DNA of 64,000 bases. It comes from Acidobacteriota bacterium (GTDB lineage Bacteria > Acidobacteriota > Terriglobia > Bryobacterales > Bryobacteraceae). A model generated the notes under the pieces. It had not been told where the DNA came from. It searched no databases and worked only from the letters and a program-made list of their open reading frames with translations. The translations under genes and the position numbers were made by a program. Below are positions 33,570-44,200 of the stretch, in pieces. Within the stretch, counting starts at the first letter, position 1. The number at the start of each line of letters is the position of its first letter. The DNA is taken from contig JAFLBB010000008.1 in assembly GCA_017304135.1 (NCBI GenBank), positions 19,550 to 83,549 of the forward strand, in the 5' to 3' direction.

Positions 33570-34001
33570 ATGAGGATGAACGACGATGCAGAGCGGAGCA
33601 CGGAGACGAGGCTGCGCGAGTCGCTGGCCCAGTTGTTGGGGGTGAGCGTGGAGGCCGTGCCGGGGGAGTCGCGACTGGCCGAGTTATTCCCCGAGGCGCG
33701 GCGGCTCGAAGCCTGGCGGCAATGGCAGCAAGCGTGCCCGGTGCCGTTGCCGGCGCTCGATCATCCGCTCAGTACAAAGATGGGCTGGTTTGCCGGCGGC
33801 TTTCTGGGAGCCCTCTTCCTGCTGGCGTTTTTGCGCACCTTGGGGGTGCACATTCCCAGCAGCATGATGGTGGGGGGAATTGTGGGCTTGCTGGCGGGTG
33901 CGGTGGGGCTGCGCTGGCTGGCCGCGCCGGGGCTGAGCTTTCCACCCGGCCTGGAGACGCTGGCCGACCTGGCGGCGCGGCTTGACGCGGGCGTGCGCTA
34001 G
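33570..34001 (+). CDS. Small membrane protein of unknown function
   Basis: A 143-residue protein. The N-terminal ~55 residues are soluble, with RLRESLAQLLGVSVEAVPGESRL resembling a helical (acyl-carrier-like) module. Two membrane helices follow: GWFAGGFLGALFLLAFL and MMVGGIVGLLAGAVGLRWLA. A short soluble tail ends it. No catalytic motif is seen. The start could be ATG 33570 or ATG 33576. It converges on the GGDEF-EAL gene with a 4-bp overlap. Confidence 0.6.
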   Translation: MRMNDDAERSTETRLRESLAQLLGVSVEAVPGESRLAELFPEARRLEAWRQWQQACPVPLPALDHPLSTKMGWFAGGFLGALFLLAFLRTLGVHIPSSMMVGGIVGLLAGAVGLRWLAAPGLSFPPGLETLADLAARLDAGVR

Positions 34002-36181
34002 TTCACCGGGATCAGTTCGCGCAGCTCGGCCGCCTGTTTTTCCTGCCGCTTGAGCGAGACCGGCTGCGAGCCGCGGTGAATGAGCAACGAGGCGGCGGCG
34101 TGAATATCCATGGGCTTGCCGAGCCAGTAGCCCTGGCCGTATTCGCAGCCGAGCTCGGCCACCTGGCGGGCCTGCTGGACGGTTTCGATTCCCTCGGCCA
34201 CCACCTTCATGCCCAGCGCGCGGGCCAGCGCGACGATGGTGCGAACGATCTCCAGCCCGCCTGAGTCCATGCGGGCAATGAAGCTGCGGTCGATTTTGAG
34301 AACGTCGAGGGCAAAGGTGTGGAGCAGGGACAGCGACGAGTATCCGGTCCCGAAATCATCCACGGCCAGGGCGAAGCCGTGCGTCTTGAGCGCGGCCAGC
34401 CGCAGCGCCGTTTCGGCGTAGGTGGAAACCACCGTTTCGGTGACCTCGATTTGAATCAGCCCCGGATCGACCTGAGCGTGATGGACGATGGAGGCCAAGC
34501 GGTCAAGCAGGTCGGGCGATTGGAACTGCTTTTGTGAGAGGTTGAACGAAACGTGCACGGGCGCGCCCGTGGTGGACTGCATGGTCTTGATCCACGAGCA
34601 GACCTGGCGCAGCGTGGACCATCCGATGGGAATACTCAGTCCGGTCTCCTCGGCCTCATTGAGAAACTCGCCAGGGGAAATGATGCGGCCGCAGGGGTGG
34701 CGCCAGCGCAGCAGCGCCTCGAAGGAGTGGATGGCGCCGTCGGAGAGCGAGAGGATAGGTTGAAGGAACGGCTCGAACTCGCCACGGTCGAGCCCCTGGC
34801 GCATCTCGGCCTCGAGGTTCAGCCGTTGCAGGGCCGAGTCGTGCATGGAGGGCTTGAAAATCTCCACGCGCCCGCCGCCGCGCTGTTTGGCGCGCGAGGT
34901 GGCCAGACTGGCGCAGCGGTAGAGATCCTTGGAGGCCTCCGGACCGTCGGCGGCAAAGGCGATACCGATGCTGGCTTGGACCTTGATGACGCGGCCGTCA
35001 ATCTCCATCGGCTGGTGCAGCAGTTCCTGGATACGCCTGGCCATGGCCAGCGCGGCGTCGTGTTCGGCTGGCGCTCCCAGCAGGATGGCGAACTGGTCGC
35101 CGCCGATGCGGGCCAGGCGATCGGCGCCGCGGATGCCGTCGGCGAGCGAGCGGGCGCACTGGTGGAGCAACTTGTCGCCGGCGGCGTGGCCGAGGGCTTC
35201 GTTGACCGCCTCCAGCCGGTCGATCTCCACGATCATCAGGGAGGGACCGTCATCCTTGCCGAAGGCTCTCGTGGCGCACTCTTCGATCCACTGCAGCATG
35301 GCACGGCGGTTGGCAAGCCCGGTGAGGGAATCTTCGTTCACTTCGCGCTCCAGGCGCTTGAGCACATGCCGCCGGTCCTCTTCCTCCAGGATGAGAGCAA
35401 TCATGTCGGCGACCGAAGCGGCAAACACCTCCTCCTCGGTGGTCCAACCCCGGGGCTCGCCGGCGTGTTCAAAGCAGACTACCCCGCGCAGCCGGCCCAT
35501 CCGCCGGATCGGGGAGTCGAGCATGGCGCCGATGTTGTTGGGGGCCAGGTAGGCGTCGCGGAATTCGGCCGTGCGAGAGTCGGTGCACGCATCCACGGCG
35601 GCGATCGTGCGTTCGGAGCGAAGCGCTTCAAAGTAAGCGGGAAATTGATCGGCCCACAAAACCGCGCCGTTGGAGTGCGTCTGCGTGCCGCTATGAAAAT
35701 GTTCGCGGCACTCCATGCGCGACCAGTCTTCCGAGAGAATCCAGATGCTGGCCTGGAGAACGCTGAGGGCGGTTGCCGACGAGGCGGTGATTTCGCGCAA
35801 GGCCAGTTCAAAGTCGTCATGTTCGACCAGCCGCCTTGACGACAACGAGAGCGAGTGGCTCAGGCGGATCAGGTTGCGGCGGATGCGCGCCGCGCCGGCA
35901 CGGGCGTTTTGCTCGGAGGTCACTTCGCGAATCACGGCGAGCGCCGGCGGCGACTGCACGGGCATGAGCGTGGCCTCGAACTGCCGCGCACCGGGCCCGC
36001 GGCCGCGAGTGAACCGGAAGCGGGATTGGCGGCCGCTGGCCAGCGTCGACTCGGCGTGGGTCACCAGTTGGCGGAACACACGCGGAGTGAGCGCTCGCGG
36101 TTTGCCGCTGAGGACGTCGACACCACCATCAGGGCTGATCGCTAGAAGGAGGTCGGGTTCGGTTTTTCTTGGCCGGGCCAT
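33998..36181 (-). CDS. GAF-GGDEF-EAL protein, cyclase site degenerate
   Basis: A 727-residue cyclic-di-GMP protein. An N-terminal PAS-like segment (1-95) is followed by a GAF domain (about 120-268), a GGDEF domain (about 280-440) and an EAL domain (about 455-710). The cyclase signature is GGDQF (360-364), with the catalytic-site Glu replaced by Gln, so synthesis of c-di-GMP is unlikely. The EAL half keeps E488-A-L, SFNLSQKQF, IEVTETVV and DDFGTGYSSL, so phosphodiesterase activity is expected. The open frame continues 64 codons upstream without coding character; ATG 36181 is preferred. Confidence 0.85.
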   Translation of the reverse strand: MARPRKTEPDLLLAISPDGGVDVLSGKPRALTPRVFRQLVTHAESTLASGRQSRFRFTRGRGPGARQFEATLMPVQSPPALAVIREVTSEQNARAGAARIRRNLIRLSHSLSLSSRRLVEHDDFELALREITASSATALSVLQASIWILSEDWSRMECREHFHSGTQTHSNGAVLWADQFPAYFEALRSERTIAAVDACTDSRTAEFRDAYLAPNNIGAMLDSPIRRMGRLRGVVCFEHAGEPRGWTTEEEVFAASVADMIALILEEEDRRHVLKRLEREVNEDSLTGLANRRAMLQWIEECATRAFGKDDGPSLMIVEIDRLEAVNEALGHAAGDKLLHQCARSLADGIRGADRLARIGGDQFAILLGAPAEHDAALAMARRIQELLHQPMEIDGRVIKVQASIGIAFAADGPEASKDLYRCASLATSRAKQRGGGRVEIFKPSMHDSALQRLNLEAEMRQGLDRGEFEPFLQPILSLSDGAIHSFEALLRWRHPCGRIISPGEFLNEAEETGLSIPIGWSTLRQVCSWIKTMQSTTGAPVHVSFNLSQKQFQSPDLLDRLASIVHHAQVDPGLIQIEVTETVVSTYAETALRLAALKTHGFALAVDDFGTGYSSLSLLHTFALDVLKIDRSFIARMDSGGLEIVRTIVALARALGMKVVAEGIETVQQARQVAELGCEYGQGYWLGKPMDIHAAASLLIHRGSQPVSLKRQEKQAAELRELIPVN

Positions 36182-36447
36182 CCTCACTTGACACGTATCG
36201 ACCCACCTGGCGAAAGTGTGGGGACGGCGGCGCGGAAACTGATGATTTTTCCGCCAGAGCTTCCCGAACGGTAGGCCTGCAAGGCGAATTGCCCGGATTA
36301 AGCTGAGTCTGTCCACGGTTTTCCTGGAGCGCGGAGGCCGTCCGCGCTGCCCCAGGATGCGGCATGGGGCCACGCCCCACGCCCGGCATGGCCCATAACA
36401 GATTGCAATACCAGTAAATACTTTTTTCGCCGGGTTGCGAACGCCGC

Positions 36448-39400
36448 CTACGGCACGTTGGCCGTCACGGGCTGCGAGGCGCCCACGGAGTTGGAGAGCG
36501 TAACCGAAAGCGACGACACCGCCGCCGCATCGCCTGACAACGTGAACGGCTGGCGGTAGGTGAACTGGCTGCCGAAGGCGCGCGCACTGTCGCTGGAAAA
36601 CCAGGTGGCGCTGGTGGCGCTAAGCGGAAGGGTGAGCTCGGTGGTCTGCAGGTTTGCGCCCGAGGCCGCCGTGAACCGGAAGACGGCCTGCGTGACTTCC
36701 CTGGGCGTGGCGAAGCCGGTGATGGCGACGTCGAAGCCGCTGGCCGTGCGCGTCACCGTGGCGGCACGCAGTGTGGGCGCGCTGCGCAGGATGCGGATGA
36801 GGCGCGGGCCGGCGCCGGGGAGCGCCGTGCCGCCGGAGGTGAACGACGGAGTGAGTGTGATGGTCCCAGCGACCGTGCCCGTCTGGAACGCGGCCGTGCC
36901 TTCGAATTCCGCCGCCGTGGAGCCGGCGGGAATGGAAAAGCGCAGCGTGCGCGAGCCGTTGGCGAATTGCAGCGCGGGGTCATCGGCGGGCGAGGCCGGC
37001 GTGTTCACCGTGTCCGGGGCAAAGGTGATGACGATGGCTCCGCTCAGCGCCGAGGGGTAAGCCGCGGCGAGCTCCAGCGTGAGCCGCGGCTGGGTTCCCG
37101 GCTCGACGGTGTCGGCCGGACCGGTGAGGGTGAACGAAGGCAGCGCCGGGGAAGTCACGGCCAGCGTGAAGTCGCGCGTCACCGAGCGCGTACCGGAGTC
37201 GATCACGGTGAGGGTGAAGGTGGTGGAGCCGAGGGCGGTGGGTGTGCCGCTGAGGGCGCCGCCCGAGGCCAGCGTGAGTCCTGCCGGCAGCGTGCCGGTG
37301 GTGAGCAGCCAGCGGTACGGGGGCGTGCCGCCGTCGGCCTGAAGATTGACGCTGTAGGCGCTGCCGAAGGTGGCTGCCGGGAGCGCGGCCGCGGTGGTGA
37401 TGCTGAGGCCGGGCGGCAGTACGGTGAGGGTGAAGGCCTTGGAGACGGTGCGCGCGGTGGCGTCATTGACGGCGATGGTGAAGCTGAAGTCGCCCGCCGC
37501 GGCCGGGATGCCGGCCATCTCGCCGGTGGCCGCGTTTAGCACGAGCGCCGCCGGCACGGAGCCGGAGATGATGCGCCAGTTGGCATACGGCGTCGTTCCG
37601 CCCGAGGCAAGGAAGGTGACGGTGTAGGGCGCGCGGGCCGTGCCCGTGGGCAGCGCGGTGGGATTCGTGATGGAGAGGCCGGAGAGAACCTCAATCGTGT
37701 AGGGCGCGCGCGCGGTTTGCCCGGCGGCATCCTTCACCTCAATGGTGAAGGTGGTGGAACCCGCCGCGGTGGGCGTGCCGGTGATGGCGCCGGTGGTGGT
37801 GTTCAGGCTCAGCCCGGCGGGAAGCGTTCCGGTGGCGACCGACCAGGTGTAGGGCTGCGTGCCACCAGCCGCGGCGAGAGCGAAGGTGTACGCGGTGCCG
37901 AGGGTCCCCGTGGGAGGTTGCGCCGTGGTGGTGATGGAGAGGCCGGCGTTCACCACCAGCGTGAAGCCTTTGCTGGCGGTTTGGTTGGCGCTGTCGCGGA
38001 CCTGCACGAGGAAGGCAAACGAGCCGGTGGTGGTGGGCGTGCCGGAAAGGAGGCCCGTGGCGGCGTTGAGCGCGATGCCCGGCGGCAGGCTGCCCGTGGT
38101 CACCACCCAATTCACATAGGGCGGCGCTCCGCCGGCGGCCACCAGTTGGGTGGAGTAGGCGAGCCCGGCGGCGGCGGTGGGCAGCGCCTCGGCGGTGGTG
38201 ATGGAAAGCGGCGGGGCGACGACCAGCGTGTAAAGCCTCGTCACGATGAAGCCCGAGGCATCGGTGACCTGCAGCGTGAAGTCGTACAGGCCGGAGGTGG
38301 TGGGCACTCCGGTGATGGCGCCCGTTGTGCCGTTGAGCGAAAGGCCGGGTGGGAAGACACCGTTAGCAAAGGCGAACAGGAACGGTGGTGTGCCGCCGGT
38401 GATGTTGATGGCCTGCGTGTAGGGGACGCCGATGAGCCCGGTGGTGAGCGTGCTGGTGACAAACTGCGCCGGAGGATTGATGAGCAGCGTCACCGAATTG
38501 GAGCTGACCGGACCGGAGTTCACGACGGTGATCGAGACCGAACCAGCCGAGGGAATCAGCGTTGGCGTGACCAGCGCAGAAAGCTGGGTCGCCGAGAGGA
38601 AGGTGGTCACCAGCGCCTGCCCAGAGATGCGAATGACCGAGGTGGCGTTGAAGCCCGCGCCGTTGACAACGAGGTTGAACGTCGGCGCGCCGGCCGTGAT
38701 GGCAACCGGCGCAATGGTGGTAATCGTCGGCGCGGCGCCTACCGTGAAGGTGGCCGGCGAGGAGGTGACCGGGCCTGGATTCACCACGGTGACGTTCACG
38801 GCTCCCGGGTTCAGCAGTAATCCGGCGGGCACGGCGGCGGTGAGTTGGGTCGCGCTGATGTAGGCCGTGGTGAGCGCGGTGCCGGCCCAGTGGACCACCG
38901 AGGCGGCGACGAAGCCCGTGCCGGAGACGGTGAGGTTGAATCCCGGCGCGCCGGCGGAGATCGACGACGGGGCAAGCGAACTGATGGTGGGCGGCGGCGA
39001 GATGGTGAAGTTTGCCGGCGCGGAGATGGCGTTGGGCGTGCTGGCCACGGTGATGGCGGCGGTGCCCGCGGCGGCAATCAGGTTAGCCGGCACCTGCGCG
39101 GTGAGCTGAGTGGTGCTGACGAAGGTGGTGGCGAGCGCGTTGCCGTTCCAGCGGATCTCGGACTTATAGGTGGAGCCGTTGACGAAGTTCGCGCCGTTCA
39201 CGGTGAGGGTAAACGCGGGCCCGCCGGCGAAGGCCGAGGTGGGAGCGAGCGAGGTGATGGAGGGGCCGTTGACGGTGAATGCGGAGGGCGCCGAGGTGAT
39301 GAGGGCGAGGTTGTTGACCGTGACGTTGATCGAGCCGGACGTGGTGATGGCGGTCACGGGAATGGTGACGTTGATCTGCGTCGCGCTTGTGCTGGCCAAG

Positions 39401-40392
39401 GCGATGGCGGTGGCGCCGAAGTTGACCGTGACGTTGGGCGAGAAGCCGGTGCCGGTGATGGTGAGGGCGACATCGGCGACGCCGGCTGGGGCTGAGGAGG
39501 GAGAAAGGCCGCTGATGACCGGTTGCGGCACGATGGACAGCGCGAGTAGCTTTTCGCTGAACGCCCCGAGCGAGTCGGTGACGCGGAAGGTGATGTTGAA
39601 GTCGCCCGAGACGGTGGGGGTGCCGGAGAGAACACCCGCGCTGCTGATGGTGAGTCCGGCGGGGACGGGCGTGGAGGCGGCGAACAGGAGCGCGCCGGTG
39701 CCAGCCGTGGCGGCGAGCGAGGTGGAGTAGGCGATCGTCTGCGCGCCAGAGGGCAGAGGTGAGGCGGTGGAAATAGTGGGTGCGGCGTTGATGGTGATCG
39801 AAAGCGCCTTCGGACTGCTCGAGCCCAACGAGTCGGTGACGGTCACGGTGAAATTGGCCGTGCCCGCCGCCGAGGGCGTGCCGGTGATGGCACCGCCCGA
39901 AAAGAGCGAAAGCCCCGTGGGCAACGCGCCGCCCGTCAGCGAATAGGTGAGCGCGCCTGTGCCCCCGGTAGCGGCGAGTGTCTGCGAGTAGGCCGTTGTC
40001 GCGCCGGCCGACCAGGCGGGCAGCGTGGAAGTCGTGATGGAGGGCGCAGGATTGATGGTGATCGAATATGACTGCGAACCGGTGAGCGCCGTGCCGGCCG
40101 TGGAGTCAGTGGCGGTGACGGTGAAGGTGAAGGTGCCGGTACTGCCCGGCGTCCCCGAGAGCGCGCCGGATGTGGCCAGCGAGACCCCGGGCGGCAGGAT
40201 GTTCGGCGAAGACGAGGTGACCAGGTAGGAATAGGGCGCCGTGCCGCCCGCAGCCGTGATCGAAGCTGCAGGGTAGGCCACGCCCACTGTGCCTGCGGGC
40301 AGCGGCGAAGGCGCACTGGAGAGGGTCACCTGCGCGACGGCGGGCAGCGCCATCATGGCAGCGGCGCACACGAGAAAGAGGATCCGGATCAT
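36448..40392 (-). CDS. Giant secreted Ig-like (He_PIG) and IPT/TIG repeat protein
   Basis: A 1314-residue exported protein with signal peptide (MIRILFLVCAAAMMALPAVAQ). Three He_PIG-like repeats (each with LPPGV/LPTGLSL..SGTP) come first, then four TIG/IPT repeats (such as ISGLSPSSAPAGVADVALTI and SLAPSSISAGAPGFNL), then about five more He_PIG repeats (LSITTAEALPTAAAGLAYST and others), and a C-terminal beta region beginning near VEPGTQPRL. Ig-type modules in this arrangement point to adhesion or carbohydrate binding at the cell surface. An upstream ATG at 40419 (MALPNRGYT) is in frame, but the signal peptide supports 40392. It follows the small Ig protein by 13 bp. Confidence 0.85.
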   Translation of the reverse strand: MIRILFLVCAAAMMALPAVAQVTLSSAPSPLPAGTVGVAYPAASITAAGGTAPYSYLVTSSSPNILPPGVSLATSGALSGTPGSTGTFTFTVTATDSTAGTALTGSQSYSITINPAPSITTSTLPAWSAGATTAYSQTLAATGGTGALTYSLTGGALPTGLSLFSGGAITGTPSAAGTANFTVTVTDSLGSSSPKALSITINAAPTISTASPLPSGAQTIAYSTSLAATAGTGALLFAASTPVPAGLTISSAGVLSGTPTVSGDFNITFRVTDSLGAFSEKLLALSIVPQPVISGLSPSSAPAGVADVALTITGTGFSPNVTVNFGATAIALASTSATQINVTIPVTAITTSGSINVTVNNLALITSAPSAFTVNGPSITSLAPTSAFAGGPAFTLTVNGANFVNGSTYKSEIRWNGNALATTFVSTTQLTAQVPANLIAAAGTAAITVASTPNAISAPANFTISPPPTISSLAPSSISAGAPGFNLTVSGTGFVAASVVHWAGTALTTAYISATQLTAAVPAGLLLNPGAVNVTVVNPGPVTSSPATFTVGAAPTITTIAPVAITAGAPTFNLVVNGAGFNATSVIRISGQALVTTFLSATQLSALVTPTLIPSAGSVSITVVNSGPVSSNSVTLLINPPAQFVTSTLTTGLIGVPYTQAINITGGTPPFLFAFANGVFPPGLSLNGTTGAITGVPTTSGLYDFTLQVTDASGFIVTRLYTLVVAPPLSITTAEALPTAAAGLAYSTQLVAAGGAPPYVNWVVTTGSLPPGIALNAATGLLSGTPTTTGSFAFLVQVRDSANQTASKGFTLVVNAGLSITTTAQPPTGTLGTAYTFALAAAGGTQPYTWSVATGTLPAGLSLNTTTGAITGTPTAAGSTTFTIEVKDAAGQTARAPYTIEVLSGLSITNPTALPTGTARAPYTVTFLASGGTTPYANWRIISGSVPAALVLNAATGEMAGIPAAAGDFSFTIAVNDATARTVSKAFTLTVLPPGLSITTAAALPAATFGSAYSVNLQADGGTPPYRWLLTTGTLPAGLTLASGGALSGTPTALGSTTFTLTVIDSGTRSVTRDFTLAVTSPALPSFTLTGPADTVEPGTQPRLTLELAAAYPSALSGAIVITFAPDTVNTPASPADDPALQFANGSRTLRFSIPAGSTAAEFEGTAAFQTGTVAGTITLTPSFTSGGTALPGAGPRLIRILRSAPTLRAATVTRTASGFDVAITGFATPREVTQAVFRFTAASGANLQTTELTLPLSATSATWFSSDSARAFGSQFTYRQPFTLSGDAAAVSSLSVTLSNSVGASQPVTANVP

Positions 40393-40405
40393 GGTGTATC
40401 CACGG

Positions 40406-41035
40406 TTAGGGAGCGCCAAAGCCGCCGCCGCCGGGTGTAATCGTGGTGGGGGGCCGCGTGGGCGTCACCGGCGTTCCACCACCGGGCGAGGGAGCCGAGC
40501 CGCTGCCGCCCGAAAGTGCCAGGGCCGCGCCCGCCGCCGCCCCGCCGCCGATGATGGCGACAATGGCCAGCAGCTTGCCGTTCGATTTACGCGCCGTGGC
40601 CGTGGGCGGAGGAGCGGCGTTGGTCTGCGTGATCGACGCCCGCGCCACCAGCGTGCGATACGACGCCGTGACGCGGATTTGAAACTGCCCGGCCACATTA
40701 TTGGGCTTCAGGCCGCGGGCAATGGCGAGGCCATCGTCGTTGGTGGTAACGGTTACCGAAGAGCCCGTGGGGAAAACGCCGCCCGCGCCGAGGTCGGGCA
40801 GCAGGAAGGTGACTGCGGCGCTGGAAAGCGGCCGGCCGTCATCATCGGTGACGCGCACGATGGGGTCGCGCGCCCGGCCTTCGGTAATGTTGTTGATAGC
40901 GCCATCGCCCTCGACGATGGTGATTTTGAGTCCGACAGGCGGGGCGGTGGCCAACTGGCCTCCGAAGCCAACGCCGGTGAGGACTAGCACGGCGAGCAAT
41001 CCCCGTGGGGCTCGAGAACGGTACCGTTGAGTCAT
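40406..41035 (-). CDS. Small exported protein with bacterial Ig-like (Big_1) domain
   Basis: A 209-residue protein. After a basic N-terminus and a hydrophobic segment (GLLAVLVLTGVGFGGQ) lies a single Big_1/invasin-like Ig domain (IVRVTDDDGRPLSSAAVTF to ARASITQTN). A second hydrophobic segment (LLAIVAIIGGGAAAGAALAL) and a Gly/Pro-rich tail (TPVTPTRPPTTITP) follow. The C-terminal helix and tail suggest anchoring in the membrane. A good SD (AAAGG) lies 7 nt before ATG 41035. It forms an operon with the giant Ig/TIG protein, suggesting a joint surface structure. Confidence 0.75.
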   Translation of the reverse strand: MTQRYRSRAPRGLLAVLVLTGVGFGGQLATAPPVGLKITIVEGDGAINNITEGRARDPIVRVTDDDGRPLSSAAVTFLLPDLGAGGVFPTGSSVTVTTNDDGLAIARGLKPNNVAGQFQIRVTASYRTLVARASITQTNAAPPPTATARKSNGKLLAIVAIIGGGAAAGAALALSGGSGSAPSPGGGTPVTPTRPPTTITPGGGGFGAP

Positions 41036-41228
41036 CGGACCTTTCCGATCGCCGGTGGGCGATATTTCTTCTCTGTATTGTAGTGCCGTGGTGAGCGTTG
41101 TGTATCCCGAATAATGAGGGGAATATGGGAGCGATTTTCGCTGCTGCTTCTCCATCGTTTCATTGCGCCCTGGTTGTGAGAGGCGCGCGCGGGCGGAGAG
41201 ATGCGGCGAGGGGTCACTTGGGATGCGT

Positions 41229-41257
41229 CTTACATGAGGGCATGTTCAGGGTATAAA
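41229..41257 (+). promoter_or_regulatory. Predicted sigma-70-type promoter of the first TonB-dependent receptor
   Basis: CTTACA (41229-41234) and TATAAA (41252-41257) are 17 bp apart. The transcription start is expected near 41264 and the ATG is at 41266, so the mRNA would be nearly leaderless; no Shine-Dalgarno is present. Confidence 0.5.
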
Positions 41258-41265
41258 ATGCCCCC

Positions 41266-44200
41266 ATGCTTCGTTTCGCTTTGCTTCTGGGAATGATGGC
41301 AGTTTGTGCCCCGGTGTGGGCGCAATCGCTGGCCAGGCTAACAGGGACAGTCACAGACAACACGGGCGCGGTGGTTTCCGGCGCAAAGATCACGGCGAGG
41401 AATGTGTCGACAGGCGTCACGACGGAAGCCGTATCGAACCCGTCAGGCGTCTTCCTGTTCCCATTTCTTCCGCCGGCAGAGTATGAGGTCGATTGCGAGT
41501 TGCAGGGTTTCAAGAAGGCCGTACGCTCTGGCGTCGTGCTGGAGACGGCGACCACGCGCAGCCTCGACTTCACGCTGGAGGTCGGCGCGGTCACCGAGTC
41601 AGTGGAGGTGAACGCCACCGTACCGCTGCTCGAATCGGAGACCTCGTCGGTGGGCCAGTTCATCGAGCGCACCACCGTGTTCAACATGCCGTTGGAGAGC
41701 CGGCGTACAGCCGGATTGGTGAAACTGATGGGCATGGTCGCCTTCCGCGAAGAGTCCGGCGCCGAGCAGGTGCCGCTGTTCAGCATGGCCGGCGGGCGCA
41801 GCCAGAACCAGATCTGGGTGCTCGACGGCGGCAACGTGCAGAACACGACGCTGGGCGTGCCGCAGTTGCAGTTGAATCCACCGGCTGAATCGCTGCAGGA
41901 GTTCAGGGCCGAAGCCAACAACTACTCGGCCGAGTTCGGCCGCACCGGCGGCGGACTGATCCAGATGACGACGCGCTCGGGCAGCAATGAGTTCCACGGC
42001 GCGGCCTATGAGTTCCTGCGCAACCAGGCTTTGGATACGCGCACGTTTTTCGCCCAGAGAAAAGCGCCGCTGCGCTACAACATCTTCGGCGCATCGTTTG
42101 GCGGGCCCATCCGCCGCGACAAGACGTTCTTCTTCATGAACTATGAAGGAGCGCGGCGCCGCGACGGCTCCACTATCGCCAACACGATCGTGCCGCGCCC
42201 GGCCGAGGTGCAGGGCGACTTCTCGGCGCGCACCAACTTCCGGCTGCTTGACCCGCTGAACAATCAACCCTTCGCCGGCAACATCATTCCGCAGAGCCGC
42301 ATCGATCCCGTGGCCCGCGCCTTTGCCGCGTTCTATCCGGCGCCGAATGTGGCCAGCGACCCCACGCGCGCTCCGGCGGCCAACTACATCGTCAACGTCT
42401 CCGACAAGCTGACGCAGGACATGGGCACGCTCAAGGTGGATCACAACATCGGCAACTCCGACCGCATCAGCGGCCGCTATTCCATCATCAAGGCCCCGCA
42501 AGAGTTGTCGCCGGTCTATCCCAACGCCTTTGCCGATTACCGCAGCGGGCCGCGCGACCACCGGATTCACAACTTTGTGGCCACCTGGATTCACTCCTTC
42601 TCGGCTACCTTCCTGAATGAGTTCCGCTACAACTACGCCACGCGCCGCTTCATCAACCGTTCGTTTGGCACCGACAGCGGCAAGAACGGGGAACTGGGAG
42701 TGAAGGGCGTTTCGGCGACGGACTTCGCGCAAATGATCGCCACCGGGCAGAGCAACCTCGGCACGGTTCCGGTGGAGCGCATTCAGGATCCGATTCTCAC
42801 CCATCAGTGGGTGAACAACCTGACCTGGATCCGCGGCAACCACTCCGTCAAGTTCGGCGGCGAGTGGCGCCTTTCCGGCAACAAGGACCGGTTCCGGCAG
42901 TCCACCAACGGCGCGTTCACGTTTAGCGATCGCGCAACGGGAAGTGGAATGGCCTCGATGCTGCTCGGCCACGTGACGGGAGCGACCTACAACCAGACCG
43001 ACGACCTCGTGGCCCGCACCGACTACTATGGCCTGTTCGTGCAGGATGACTGGAAGGTGACCAAGAACCTCACCTTCAATATCGGCCTGCGCTGGGAGAT
43101 GGACACCCCGCGTTGGGAGAGCGAAGACAACCGCCAAAGCGGCTTCGCCTTTGCCCCCATCAATCCTGTTTCGGGCACGCCGGGCGTGATTGTCTTCTCC
43201 GGCCGCGACGGGCGCGCGAAGTACGCGCATGACTTTGACAAGAACAACTTCAGTCCGCGCTTCGGCTTCGCCTACAAAGCGCCCAGGGGCACGGTGATCC
43301 GCGGCGGCTACGCCATCGCTTATAACGGCGCCTACCAGGGCGCGGTGGCCAACCCCCTCATCGCCGGCTTCAGCCTGAACGGCAGCTTCACCTCCACCGA
43401 CGGCGGTTTCACGCGCGCCTTTGCCTTCCGCGACGGCATGCCGGCCATTGCCCGCGAAGAGCTCGGTCCGGGCTTCGGCGCGGTTCGCGTGGGCCAGGCT
43501 CCGCGCTTCGCGCCGGACTACATTCAGCAGGATCACGTCAACTCCTACTCGCACCAGTACAACTTCACCATCCAAAAAGAGCTGCCCGGCAACCTCCTGT
43601 TTGAAGCCGCCTACATCGCCAACCTGAGCCACAAACTGGGCGGCGTGAGTGTGAACATCAACCAGATCCCGCTGGTGAACGGCCGCGGCCCGGCCGCGCA
43701 GAGCCAGACGGCCCGCCCGTTCCCGCAGTTCAACAACATCACGCTGATCTCACCGCCCTGGGGCAACTCCACCTATCACGCGCTGAACGTGAAGGTGGAA
43801 AAGCGCTACTCCAACGGCCTCAACTTCCTGGCCAACTACACCTGGTCGAAGTTCCTCGACGACGTGGAGGCCGGCAACGAGGTGGCCGGCGGCGAAGGCA
43901 ACGGCTACACGCATATCGAACTGCGCAACCTGGACAAGAGCTACTCCGGCAATGACCTGCGCCACCGCGTCATCGCCAGTTCGGTGTATGAGCTCCCCAT
44001 CGGCAAGGGCCGGCGCGTGGGCGTGGAAAACGCCGTGGCCAACGCCATCGTCGGCGGCTGGTCGCTGGGCGTCATCGCCGAGATGCGGTCGGGGGCGCCC
44101 TGGGGCGCGGTTGAGCTCACCAACACCACCAACACCTTCTCTTCGTCGCAGCGGCCGAACCTGAGCTGCGACCCGGCGCTCGATAGCGGCCGCTCGCGCG

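Noticed and set aside
36350..36440. A GGGGC-CAC-GCCCC hairpin between the GGDEF-EAL gene and the Ig/TIG gene as a terminator
   Set aside because: No T-tract follows in the sense direction of either gene, and it lies upstream of the minus-strand GGDEF-EAL gene rather than at an end.
41599..43632. A 677-codon antisense frame under the first TonB receptor (and 47209-48777 under the second)
   Set aside because: It has a composition typical of antisense frames in GC-rich DNA and no recognisable motif; the sense strand encodes full receptors.
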